DNA of 64,000 nucleotides from Neospora caninum Liverpool. Lineage: Eukaryota > Apicomplexa > Conoidasida > Eucoccidiorida > Sarcocystidae. Position 1 is the first letter of the stretch; each line of letters opens with the position of its first letter. The notes below the pieces were generated by a model. It was given only the letters and a program-made list of their open reading frames with translations. It was not told the origin of the DNA and searched no databases. The stretch lies in assembly GCF_000208865.1 (NCBI RefSeq), contig NC_018398.1, positions 3,416,769-3,480,768 of the forward strand, read 5' to 3'. Positions 1 to 11,500 of this stretch are shown piece after piece. The position numbers were made by a program, and so were the translations under genes.

Positions 1-961
1 TTCAGGGGCTAATCCAAATCGGGCGGCGTGACGCTCAGCAGCTTCGACTGTTTTTTCGATGGTTGTCACTTCTCCCAGGAGCTCTTCGATCGTCTCCAGG
101 AGCCGGCGGCCCGCGTTTCTGCAAACCCCGGAAAAGAACACTTCGCGACATCCACAGCCCTCCATACGGCAGTCGAGGTAGACCGAAAATGGTGGGAGGG
201 GCCGAGAAGAAGACGCGAGAGCGAGACGAGACGAGGGAAGACGGGATGAACGAAGAAAGATGAGAAAAGGTGAAGAAATTTCGCTTCACGAGGTCGCCTT
301 GACGGCGGAGGGGTGTCGGCAGAGAAGCCATGAGACTCAAGGGGATAGGGACACGCCTCAGGTGACCGCTGAGCACGCACGGAGGCTTTTCCCGGGGAAA
401 GGCGCCGCAAGGAGGCGGACGCACGCGCGTAGAGCCGCAGGCAAAGGCGAAGAAAAACAAGAACGGGGCACGAGGAAAAGACAGAGATTCGCTGCGAAGA
501 CGAAAAGAGAAGGCTAGGAGAGAGAGGCAAACAGAGGAGACGTGAGTGAAAGAGAGAAACTTACGCGTGTCTCTTGGGGTCGGTGCCTCTCTGGAGTTGC
601 CAGTCGCGAAAAGAACGTTCGAGGTCTTTTATGCCTTCAGCGGTCTCGCTGGGAAAACGAGGGGAAAGTGGAAAAGAACAAGGAAGTAAGGAAACAACCG
701 AAGAAAGCAGACGAAAGACGCAAACAGGAACAAAAGGATGAAAGAGAACAAGAAACGAGGACAGGAAAGGGGGCGCACGGAGGGCGAGATGGCACTAGAG
801 AAGGCGGGGCAAAGCTCGAGAACCAGAGGGAAGAGAGAAGCGCGAAGACAGACGAGATCTGGTTTTTTGTTTTCTGCGCAAAACATGCATTTCGCTTACT
901 CGCGCGCCGCGTAGTAGGGATCCGCTCGTGCGGCCAGGGCAGAGGGTGCCGTGCTCGTCAT
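1..961 (-). CDS. Syntaxin-6/10/61-like SNARE, N-terminal part (partial, continues past the left edge)
   Basis: Three short exons read on the minus strand: 961-900, 648-565 and 118-1. Phases agree at both junctions (both phase 2), with donors GA|GTAAGC and GC|GTAAGT and acceptors CCCAG|C and TTGCAG|A. The start ATG at 961 is followed by a short Ser/Ala leader, then DPYYAARDETAEGIKDLERS, then a helical stretch ending ETIEELLGEVTTIEKTVEAA and ERHAARFGLAPE. This follows the syntaxin-6 N-terminal domain (DP-F/Y start, a helix with F-x-x-W, then a helix ending near 'KF-L'). The SNARE motif and tail anchor would lie left of position 1. Family members act in endosome/trans-Golgi fusion; a role in endosome-like to Golgi traffic is inferred. 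The leader carries a long TTC-type repeat and an upstream out-of-frame ATG. I am fairly sure of the family from the N-terminus alone. Confidence 0.85.
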
Positions 962-989
962 GCTTGATAAAGAACAAGTCCATGAAGAA

Positions 990-990
<1 letters not shown>

Positions 991-1020
<30 letters not shown>

Positions 1021-1043
1021 AAGAAGAAGAAGAAGAAGAAGAA
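991..1043. repeat. (AAG)n trinucleotide microsatellite
   Basis: About 18 near-perfect AAG units. On the minus strand this is a TTC polypyrimidine tract ending about 30 bases before the syntaxin-6-like start codon, so it lies in the 5' leader or core promoter. Confidence 0.95.
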
Positions 1044-2498
1044 AGGATGGAACACAGAGAGGAGAGATGCAACGAACCCCAGGAACGAGTCAAGAGGGCT
1101 CCGGCAGGTCCAGAGGACCAAGTCGCAAGACAAACGCGTGGAGGAAGAACGAAAGGCAAGGACTGAAAAGGAAAGAAGACCAACAATTACCGCAAGGAAC
1201 AGCCAGTGGAAGAGAAAAAGGCGAGGGCGGAAGCATCAGACACCGGCGGAGCGGGTGAGAAGAGAAACATAGAAAAAGCGCACCTACATGAATCGTGGGG
1301 GGGGGCACATGGAGCGGAGACGAATGAAGACCGAGAAAGGCAGAAACGGGAAAGGCGTGTGTTTGTCTTTTATACTAAGCAAAGACCGTAAGCGGCTGTG
1401 TAAGCGTTCACACACAGTCCGGCATGTCGAAATGTAGACACAATTTAAACGAGCGGGTAATCTGTGGATGCACGCGCGATGTGTACGAAACCCAAGAAGC
1501 GGCGAGAAAGAGAAGGACGAAGACAAGAGAGACAACGGAACTCGATTTCTTTCGCGAGAGAAAACCTCGGGGCGACACAGACATCGCCAGAAGACACCGA
1601 GCCTCTCCACGCTTCCACACCCGATACCGTTGCGTCAACAACAGAGGAGTTACAGAGAGAAGGAGAAATGGAAAACGGGTTGAGAATCCAGTTGTTTCTT
1701 CCTTCTCCTTTTCTCGTGCCGGCTCGCACTGGAACAGCGCGCAAGGCCCCGTTGCCGGCGAGCGCAGAAGCCTGCCCAGTCCTGAGTTGCTGGAGTGGAC
1801 GTAAAAACGGGGCGGGAAAATTAGCTGACTTCTCCGAGCGTAGTCTTCTTTTCCGATACCGGCAGCCTTTCTGCGTATGCTACCCTTTTCTGTCAAGGCG
1901 CGTGGGTGCATGCACACAGCGAAAAAACCCGCCGCGGACAGAAGTTACGAGGCAAGACACTCGCGTGTGCGCGGCGGGCGCAAAGTGCAGGCTTGACGAG
2001 GCTTTTTTCTGCCGTGCTGTTTCTCTCTCCCTCCTCTGCCCAGTGATGCCGCTTATGTCTGAAGATGCCTGCACGAGAATTTTCCTGTGCCTCGATTTCC
2101 ACGCTTTTCTCCGAATGTGTGGGCGGTTCGTTGGACCTGTCGAACGGGCTGCCCTCGGCCTTTCTCCTGACATCTCGAGCGCGCTCCCCGCGTGGCGAGT
2201 TCTCAAACCCTGCGGCGAAAAACCAAGGCGTTTGAAAGGCGGGAAAGGAGACGTCGCTTGTTCTTCCCCTCCGTTTCCATTTCCCGTTCCTCGCTAGTTC
2301 TCTTCTTTTCCGGCCGCTCTCGCCTGCACGTACAAGCCGCCGAGGACGGTGGCACACGCGCGCTCCCCGTTTCGCTTTTGTGCCTCAGTTCCGGCTAGGC
2401 GCGCGGGGAGGGGGGGGCGTTTCAAGACACTTGTCTTGGCCATTTTTTCCTCGACGCGAAGGACGGTCGTGTCCGCAATGCAACTGGGTCTTCAGGGT

Positions 2499-2507
2499 AT
2501 ATAAAGG
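2499..2507 (+). promoter_or_regulatory. TATA-box-like string upstream of the nuclease-like gene
   Basis: The string TATATAAAG lies about 410 bases before the first usable ATG (2917) of the nuclease-like gene. Toxoplasma promoters mostly lack a TATA box, so this may be chance; a similar TATATAAG sits after the gene near 4983. Confidence 0.25.
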
Positions 2508-2916
2508 CGCTAATTTGCCCGCAATGTCGATTCAGCAATTTCAACCGACAGCCTCGATATGCCAGCTAGCTTGGTTTCCCGGCTCACACGGATAGTTTGT
2601 CCAAGTTCCACGTGTTTCCCTCGTTTGTCGCGTTTGTCTGTTCTTCTCCTCGGTTGGTTGGAACCGAGGTTTGGCATGTTGGGCGTTTCTGCTCCCTTGC
2701 TGTGTTGCCTCGCTTCGTCCTGTCTACGACTGCCCCAAGTGATTCGTCGCCTAACGGTTCTCTCGACTCTTCCTGCTTGTCTTGGAGTCTTTCGTACCTC
2801 TCGTCTCGCTGTTTCCAGTCCTTCCTCGCGAGTTGTATGCCTCCTCTCGGACCGTCCCCAGTCCGGGAAACCCCGGCTGTGGATCCTTGGGCCGTGGGGT
2901 GTATCTACAGCGAAGC

Positions 2917-4764
2917 ATGGGGCGCACCCACGAAGACGGCGGGGCGTGTCGGCAGCGGCCGTGTCCCCGCCAAATGCTGTCTTTTGTCTTCTCGCCGTGC
3001 CTGCTTTCGTCGGCTTTCTTTGTCTGCCTCGTCTCTCTGCTTACTCTCCCCTTTCTCTGTAGACAAGAAGTCCCTCCCCCCTTTCCCGTCAGCCTTGCTT
3101 CCGTAGATGCAAATGCCAGCTTAGATGTAGCTCTCAAAGAAGACCGTGGGGATGCCGCTTCGCTCCCTCCTTCCAACCTGTCTCCGAAGAGACAGGTGCC
3201 TGCAGAGCCTCGCAGGGCGCTGAAAGACAGAGATTGCCAGTACCCGAGTGAGGTCGACTCTGCGCCGTGTGTCGATGCATCCTCTGTCCCTGCTTGGTCT
3301 CCTTCGTCTTCCGGGTCTTTGTCGACGGGACTGTCGCGCTTCTTCTCCCCGTATGCCTCTTCGCTCTCTGCCTACTCGCCCTACCTTCCCGTTCGACTCG
3401 CGCCTCGTCCTCCCGCATCGGAGGTTTTGGACGCGCTTGTAGCCTCAGCCTGCCTTCTTTCGCGTCTTCGCGAGGCCCACAAGGCGAAAGGCGAGGCCGA
3501 AAAAGGCTTCTCAGTTCCGCACTTCTCGACTGCCTCTTCAGGAAAAGAGACGCACGCAAGTGGAGAGCCGCAGAGAGACGGCGCGTACTTTGCCTGCCTT
3601 GCCGTTGTCGTGATGGACGGTGACAGTTTTAGGTGTGTCCCTATCCCCAATGCGGCGGCTCTGAAAGAGAATGTGGGAAAGCAGTATGCTCTGGCTGAAA
3701 CAGCAAGCGCCTACTCTCTCTTCTCCCCGCCTCTACGTTCTTTCGCTCTCTCTACGCTCTCTCTACTTCCGACGAGCCTTTTTGCTGCTGCGGACGAAGC
3801 GGCGACAAGTGAGGACGTTGCGCTCTTTCCCCCGTACGAACAGAGCCCGTGGCCGGGGAAATGTAAGCGCCTCTCTCAGTGCACACTCCTCGTGCGGATA
3901 GCTGCCATTGACGCGCCAGAAACAGCAAAGCGACGACCAGAAGTGAAGACGCAGAGGTCTGCAGCTAAGCAGAAGGCCGGGAAACAGGCTAGACGCCTGC
4001 AAGAACATGACGAAATCGCGGACGAAAGCACGCAACGCACGCCCAACCGAATAGACATCGATGAAGGCGGGCAGCCGTTCAGTGTCGCCGCTGCTTCCCG
4101 CTTAGCTTCAGAGATTCTCGGACGGGTGGTGCTCGTCAAACAGCTCGGAAAAGACCGGTACGGCAGAACTCTCGCTCGCGTTTTCCGCGTCACGCACGAC
4201 GCGTCTTTCGCCACCGCAGTCCGTGACGCGATGAAGAAAATCAAAATGGCTCTCATGACTGGGGAAAGACCGACAACGGAAAAGGCACGCGAGGAACAGG
4301 TGGACGCGGAAGAACCGGAGGGATACGAACCGGGGACGGGGACGAGACAACTCTCAGTGAAACGTACAGGAGGCCAGCGAACTGAACGGAAGGGGATTCC
4401 GTCAGCAGGCCTGGCTGCTTTAGCCGGGGGGTTTGTTGTGGGTTTGTTAAAAACAGAGGCGGAGAAACTGGGACACCACATCAAGCTAGAATCCGCCAAG
4501 GCTGGAGCTGCGGCCAAAGAACTGGCGACGAAGATTTTTATCGAAGAGGTTCTCGAGAAAAAAACGAAGGAGGCAGCGGACGTTTTGCTCAGGGAAGGGC
4601 TCGCTGTGGTGTACACGCAGGGAGGGGCAAAGTTTGATGGACGAAAGAATGAACTTCTCGTGATTGAGCAAGAGGCAAAAAGAAACAAGCTGGGCTTCTG
4701 GGGTATTCCAGAGAGTGCCCGAGAAACACCCGCAGAATACAAGAAAAGAAAACGAAGCGAATGA
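2917..4764 (+). CDS. Membrane-anchored staphylococcal nuclease (TNase/SNc) fold protein
   Basis: Open frame of 615 residues with no sign of introns. ATG at 2917 is the first in frame; ATG at 2974 (better A-rich context) would put a hydrophobic segment, roughly residues 20-47 of the longer form, at the very N-terminus as a signal anchor. Thermonuclease active-site motifs are present in order: VVVMDGDSF (Asp234/Asp236), RIAAIDAPE (Arg327, Asp332, Glu335, with the standard 5- and 3-residue spacing) and KDRYGRTLARVF (Arg417). The C-terminus ends with the family-type stretch EQEAKRNKLGFWG near residue 590. Asp236 and Arg327 are 91 residues apart, against 14 in the bacterial enzyme, so a Ser/Pro/Ala-rich loop of about 77 residues splits the first strands. 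Further charged insertions follow Glu335 and Arg417. All metal and catalytic residues are kept, so a calcium-dependent nuclease is likely; substrate and compartment are unknown. Confidence 0.9.
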   Translation: MGRTHEDGGACRQRPCPRQMLSFVFSPCLLSSAFFVCLVSLLTLPFLCRQEVPPPFPVSLASVDANASLDVALKEDRGDAASLPPSNLSPKRQVPAEPRRALKDRDCQYPSEVDSAPCVDASSVPAWSPSSSGSLSTGLSRFFSPYASSLSAYSPYLPVRLAPRPPASEVLDALVASACLLSRLREAHKAKGEAEKGFSVPHFSTASSGKETHASGEPQRDGAYFACLAVVVMDGDSFRCVPIPNAAALKENVGKQYALAETASAYSLFSPPLRSFALSTLSLLPTSLFAAADEAATSEDVALFPPYEQSPWPGKCKRLSQCTLLVRIAAIDAPETAKRRPEVKTQRSAAKQKAGKQARRLQEHDEIADESTQRTPNRIDIDEGGQPFSVAAASRLASEILGRVVLVKQLGKDRYGRTLARVFRVTHDASFATAVRDAMKKIKMALMTGERPTTEKAREEQVDAEEPEGYEPGTGTRQLSVKRTGGQRTERKGIPSAGLAALAGGFVVGLLKTEAEKLGHHIKLESAKAGAAAKELATKIFIEEVLEKKTKEAADVLLREGLAVVYTQGGAKFDGRKNELLVIEQEAKRNKLGFWGIPESARETPAEYKKRKRSE

Positions 4765-5591
4765 ACACACACAAAAACCCCGTGGTAGTACGACACAACC
4801 TGTCAGCAAGTTCAAGTTGTGCACGTAAAACAAATTGAAGTTTTCCGGGAACTCCGTGAACTAGCTGACTTTCCAAAAAAGTCCAGCTGGGTTGCCTCTT
4901 GAGTCCAGCTTCTGTATGGCAAGCCGATTCATTTCGTCCCTTGAGCAAGAAAATTGATGGGATGCTAGGGGAGTTCTCTTGAGTATATAAGCCAGTGAGG
5001 CACGTATACAGCAAGTCGCGTGGTCATTTTCAAAGTTGTTGTGTGCTGGCTGAGCAAAAACTTTTCTCTTTCTCTGTCAGCCACTTTCTTGACGGCTCTC
5101 ACTCTCCTCTCGTCGCGCCTCAACTACGATCCCTGCTTGAGACCAAGGGTACGGCTAAAAAGACCGAACTGCCTTGTAAATGGGAAACTTCCGCTTGAGT
5201 GTCATTACGATAGCATGCATTCGGGTTTACATGAAGGTAGTGGGAGCTCTTACAAGCAACGTTAATAGAGGGGGAAAGCGTGTTTTTCAAACATTTCGGC
5301 TGTGGTGTGAAGAAACCTAACCCTCGAGATTCACGGGAGCGAGGTCGTTGCCCCGCAGGTATTTAGTCGAATCCTTTGTTTCTAGCATCACGCGACACTT
5401 TGGAGGCTGCCTCAAGCAGGCTAGTCACCAATGCGTACAACCACGAAGGAAGCTTAGGACCTCACAGCGCGATTTCGTTCGGAGGGCTGTGCCGTGTGTT
5501 ACTCTCGTGGAAGGAAACGTCCTTGATGGCACCGCTCTAGGAACCTCAGACACGATGACTGGCTGACGGTATCCAGTAGCATCTAACGTAC
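4765..5591. other. Intergenic region after the nuclease-like gene
   Basis: Nuclease gene 3' flank and probably the 3' end of the large minus-strand gene. The ORFs here are short and without recognisable motifs. Further minus-strand exons could be hidden, because that gene's terminal exons are unresolved. Confidence 0.4.
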
Positions 5592-8500
5592 GATGAGCAA
5601 CCAAGAGCACGAGAGGGCAAGATCCAGCTTTTTCGCAGTCGATGCGTATGCTTGTGCACGCGTTTCCGGTATCGAGTGCCAAGCCTTTGTTAGGCAGCGC
5701 ATTCCCGGCACTCTTCAAAAAGTCTATCGCATTGAGTCCTCTTACACCACCGTCCCCAGCACAAAGGCTGAAGATAGTAATGTTTACCAACGCCAGTACA
5801 CCGGCTTACCAAATTACGCTTGCCTTTTATTATCCTTCGGCCAACTCCATCGCCGTACCTGGTACGTTTTCTTCGATCGGCAAGAGGTAACACAGTTCAG
5901 TTCGCTGGGACCCAGAACGAGATGCACGACGTCGGGCCAGTTCGACACTTTGATGCGGCGATGCCCACCGAAAGTACGAACGGCCAAGTATTGGTCGCTG
6001 AGCAAATAATGGCAATATGGCTGAGAAGACTCGGTGCACCGTCCTCTCTTGAAATCATTCGTACTAATTCGTGTCAACAGCTCGCTTCGAAACAAAACTT
6101 CAGCAATTCACACGTTGTCATTTGCTTTTTCACGAATTACGCATGCAACAAGTGGTCCATCAAAAGTGAAGGCAAAGATTCTAAAGCAAAAAGCAGAGAC
6201 TGTCTTTTTACATGACAGAACTCTTCCCAAGGTGCGAGCGGTGCCCATGTTCGTCCAGTCCTGAGCGAAACACCCGTACCAACACTCTCCTGCCCGAGCG
6301 TCCATAGTCGGCCCTACCCCACCATACCGTATGCTGTTCCTGTGCCCATACCATTGCTGGGATGGACCTCAAGAGAACATCTATGGAGTCACGAAATCTT
6401 GCGGACAATCCCCTCCGTACGTGACACAGTTCTTGATGTACATCAAGTCATGATAGAGCTGGCTGTCTTGCCACTGAGTCGTTGTCCTTAGCTCAGTGCA
6501 TGCACGGACTCTCATGCAGCACTCAGCAGTCCTGGTAGGAGATAGCTGTAACAGCAGCCAAACTGGCGAATGCGTTTGGACCGTCCGTTATTGGAGTTGC
6601 TCTGATCATGCCAATATCAAGCTGCGACTGTCCATGCCACAGCAGACTGCCATCAAACACGGTATCAGGTGAAACAACTGGCTGACCCCTATGCACGCGC
6701 CGGTAAGGGGACGCGCCTGAGGAAGACCACGGCCGCAGCCTCTGGTTTCACGTAAACCTGGGGACCTACGATTCAGTTTCCATGAGCAGCTTTTTTCCAC
6801 ACCCAGTCCATCGGCTAGAAATGACAATGGTGCACACAGTTCTCCATGCCGCGGAAAACGTGGAATCGCAGTGGTTCCCCATCCAGAGAACGGATTCAGC
6901 TTGTCGGCTCATGGGGTGGAGGAGAGGAGTCGTCTGGATTTTGCAAACGCGACGTGGCCACGGCAGCGTCCGTGGCATCGCCACACGGCACCGTAGAAAC
7001 CGAAGAGGTAGAACTGGAGCGCCTGCTCTACGATTCGGACGCGTCTGTAGATTGTAAATGCGTGGAAGACGTTGGTAACTTTGCTTCCTTGTAGCTGTAC
7101 CGAAGGTCAATGGCCCCGTATGTCCCATCCACTCCGCTCTGATGCAGAACACGGAGGCGAGATATGAAGTCTTTGGCGATTCGCAGTGCGCTGAAGTTCC
7201 CCGGCTTCGGAACCAGGCCCAGCCTCGCGCGCAAGCGAGTCCAAAATTTTGTGAGACGCGGGCTGTGCGACACAGAGGAAAGCAAAAACGAGAACCACGA
7301 CTGAGGCAGGCCCTGCCTCGCCACCCATCCCATCATCCGTGTCACCACGAACGGCACTGCAGAGTGAAGAACCAGACAAAGACAAGGGGATGAGGCCAAA
7401 ACCTGGATTTCGAACAGCGACGACAGGCCCAAGCCCACGCATCTGAACACGTTCGAGACCCGAAGGCGGCAGTGGCATGGCGAAAGTAACCCATCACCTG
7501 TCGCTTTACACAGTCACAAAGACACACTGCGAAGCCACGTTGTGTTACAGCGACCGGAGCAACGTGTGTCTTCGTTCCCGAATGGGGACTGTGCTGCGCG
7601 CGTATCCCGAAAGCTGACCTGGCTACGTCTGGGCAGGAACATCCACCTCAGCTCACGTTTTTGCGACGAGAAGTGTCTTGAATGCCGCCGTCAAATCTAC
7701 GGTGAGTTGTTTTGTTCTCTCCGTTGACAAATCCAAGCAGTCAAAGTGGTCTGCGATACCACACATAAGTTCCAACGGAACAGGCACCATGATGTACAGG
7801 CAGAATCGTTCGCGATATGACAACTCCTCTTTTTGCAAGCGAGGCTTTTCGGTCTTCCGGAAACAGCTGTATGTGGCGCCGAGTGTACTCGCTTAAACTA
7901 TAGATGAAATGCGAGTGCGCCAACCAAGGCCTACAGCTGCAGATAATCAGCATCCCTGGAACTTCTCAAAGATGCAAATACGTATCGCTAAGTGGGTTGA
8001 CGCCGACAACAGGAGTACGGTACCCTAAATTCTTCGACTATCCAGCGTGTCGTGTTCGGTTTCTCCAGTCTCACCTTCTTTCCAGTATCCCCATCGGAGC
8101 GCTCTAACAATCTTTTCCGTATTCGCTTCCAGCACATCGCTCACAGCCTTCCGGCCTTCTTTAAGGAAGGATATGATCTCAGCTTTCGTAAAAAAAAACG
8201 GTTCGCCGAGCTTCCGTTCTGTAGTCTGGTCGGTATGGATAATCATTCGTTGGTCTGTGGCCTCCGCTTCCTCGGTCTCGAGTCTTCGAAGTAAGAACTT
8301 CTTAAGCTCTTCCTCTGTCCTATCTTGTGCGTTGGATGCAGCACCTCGTTGGCTCTCAAAGTAGCCTTCCCTGTCCGAGTCGAACTCTATCAACTGTGAA
8401 GTCGCTGGACCAGAAAGAGATCCACTTGGGTTCGTCGATATCTTCCCTTGAATCCGCTCCAGACTGCCGATTGCGTTGTCGACGGACTTCAGACAGCGAA

Positions 8501-11500
8501 GGAATGCACGTGTAACTATGTCTTTCATTTGATCGAACGTCTTCCCATACATGAATTTGCCTGACAAACAGTCACAGAATGACACTTGAATAAACCAGAA
8601 TTTGCACAACTTACATGAGAGGCTCAAGGTTCCATCCCTCTGTTCCACGCTCGTTTCTGCTTTTTTCTGCAGGGACCTACCAGGTTTGCGTGAAAGTTGA
8701 ACAGACTCGGCTGCCCCTGGAAGAAGACACCACATCCAGATTCTGCAGGCGAATGCGCCAGTGTAGACTGGGAGGCGTTAGCGGCACTGGTGCTCGTGTC
8801 GCCTCGTGCTCTGTCTCACCAGTGAATCTGTACCCTTATAGCTTTAACGACACTTTTTGAAGCACACTCAAATCCAACCACACGACATCCACATTATGTG
8901 ATTACAACTCTCTGTTGTTCACGCACGCGTCACAGAGAGTGCGCCTGAGCAAATCGGTTGACACAAACAGAAGCAGCGTCTGTCGGTGTCTTCGCATCCT
9001 CGGATCACATCTTGCCAACCTCGTACCCGCAGAGATTATTGAACAGAAGCATACAGAGGATCAAACATATACAACCGACGCAATCAGTTCGTTGTGTTTG
9101 CCACATATTTCCTCTGCTGTCCATGACCGTACTCGCAGCGTTCAAGCTACTGGCTCGCATCGGTGTGATTGAAGTAGTACCACTCCGTCGTTGACGGGGC
9201 AGATCGAGGACACTTCTCCTACGCTCGGTGGTGTCTGTTGTAGTAACACGCACGAGACCACACTCGGCTGTTTGTCAACACAGGTATAGCATCCTTAGAA
9301 CAGCTGAAGGCCAAGGAGCTCTTTCAGAAAATAGCCCAAGAAGAGTATGATGGATCTAGGGGACGCTCGTGAGTCGTTGCTCACCAATCTACATATCAGA
9401 CAGTGGATCCAATACACCGGCAATGGTAGACAGTACAAAGAAGCCCCCAGGTCAGCGACGTCCCACGCACATACCATAGATTATCTGGGCAAGGTTTTCG
9501 GAAAAACGTTGAGCGACGAGATCCAGAATAACATCGCGCGCCTGCTTTTTCTCCGAAGCTTCAGCTGTTGCTGTTATACTGCCGTCGACCGCCTCCCCGC
9601 CAGTACTGTGGGTTGTAAGCGCCGTTGCCTGCAGTTCTGCTGTGTCGTTCATCTGTTCCCGTAAATGGACGCTGAGTACGCGGTCTTTTATGTACTCGAC
9701 AAGTCGCCAGGGCTCGTCTGAGGACAGCACGAACCACAGGAAGCCTACTGGTTGATGGAGTCTGGATACATCCCCAGACGCCCACCATCAGGCGGCTACC
9801 CAGCTTGCTGCAGCCACACTGGGAGTGAACCACATTGGTCCAAGTGGATCAACGGAGCGACTCCAGCACCTGTAATCGGTTGGCACGATTTCCTTTTTCT
9901 TTCTCTAGGTTTCATCACCCTCGTTTTTACACAACAGTTGTCACCTGACATCTCGGAATCGTTTGCCTTGCTCTGCATCAGGCAGCCTTATGGTAGTTTT
10001 CCCCGGTGCACACAATGTCACTGAGTGCAGCTGCACAGTAATAGTCATCTCCGTAGCCGGTCGTTCCCAGCATTCTCACAGCGTAAGGCGGTTTGAACGA
10101 TCCCCAGGATCGTCAAGAACTGGCTCGTTGACTCTTTGGTGACGGCGACATTCGACAGGGATAACGGCAATACCTCGTTGACGTACTGCAACACGATGTG
10201 CTTGAATGCTGGTACACGCCATTCACACAAAAACGCTATGTCATGGCAACTGCATATCATACGCATCTCACCAGCACCGTATCACGCGCTACCGGATCCA
10301 CCGGCCCCCCGGCAGCTCCAGTTGCAGTCGTTGACCTACTCAGTGTGCAGTTTCGTTGCCATCATACTCAAGAGAGGAGCAAAACAAGCTAAACGAGTTC
10401 GCCAAGCAGTGCGAGAAAAACTGTCTCATGTCTCTGCGCATCGGTTGCAGTGCCGCATTTTTTGTGTCTCTGAAGGACAGCAATCCCTTCCAGGACGGGT
10501 ATTATGAATGACCGCCGACATCGCCGAGAGCCTCAGTCGACTAAGCGTATGTTACAACAACCAAGCCCCCATGGACGTGGATATAATGACCGGCGTACCT
10601 TCCGACCTAACTGTCTGGGTTAGGCGTGTCAGCTGGGGGAGGTTCGACACGAAAATGCTAATTTTCTGAAGCTCCTCGAAGTCGAACTCTGCCGACGCTT
10701 CCGTGTCGCTGACAAAGGATTCTGTACTTGAAGAACTTCGTTCACCATGCAACTGATATGGTTCTTCATATCCCGGTGAATAGGTACCACGCCTGCCCTG
10801 ACTCCTGTGTTCTCGGCTGGGCCGATCTGACTCAGGTGGTCCAGCGGTCTCGGCTGGTGAACTGCTATCTAGTCGGCGTCGACCAGTTGCTTCCGAGGTC
10901 CCACCGTTGTCTATGAATTGGTGCTGGCTCGCGTGGTGCTTCTCAGTAGCTCGCCTTCGCATTGCTGCGATAATCCCTGGGGCGAGCTGCCGGCTCTCAC
11001 GATGTATGCTGGCAAACGCCGCCACCAGAGAAGGGTGTTCGTTGACCAGGATGTCCAGACCTGTTTTGAGCGCTTCAGGCAATTGATCGTCGGTCACGCC
11101 TCCGTTGACAAATTCGTCAATCAGTCGAGATAGCGCTACAAAGCCTGAAGCATAAAGAGTTAACACGCCAAGTGCGGCAAACGGAAGTGCACTTTTTATT
11201 AGCGTAGATACACTTCATTTCTGAAGGATGGAAATTATCACTAACAAAAGTGAGATCACACAAGGCCCTCCGCAGAACGGGAAACATCAGACGGATTAAT
11301 TGAACAGCCCCGTTGACGTCCTTGTGCTGACTGGTAAAAGATCGAAACGTCTATTCAGTTGGGGTTCTTGTCCACGCAACTGTCTCGAGCCGGCAAAATA
11401 CCCCAGTCGATCGCTGACGTCTTTCTTCGCTCGAAAACTGACAGAGAGTGGCAGGAAAGCCATAGATGGCACGACTGCCTACTTCTTCCATGGAATCGCA

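Larger units (their letters stand above)
962..2916. other. Divergent intergenic region, syntaxin-6-like / nuclease-like genes
   Basis: About 2 kb between two genes read in opposite directions, so it should hold both promoters. It contains the AAG microsatellite and a TATATAAAG string near 2499-2507. ORFs here lack coding character: they are Arg/Lys or Ser/Arg rich and overlap in several frames. No further gene is supported. Confidence 0.6.
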
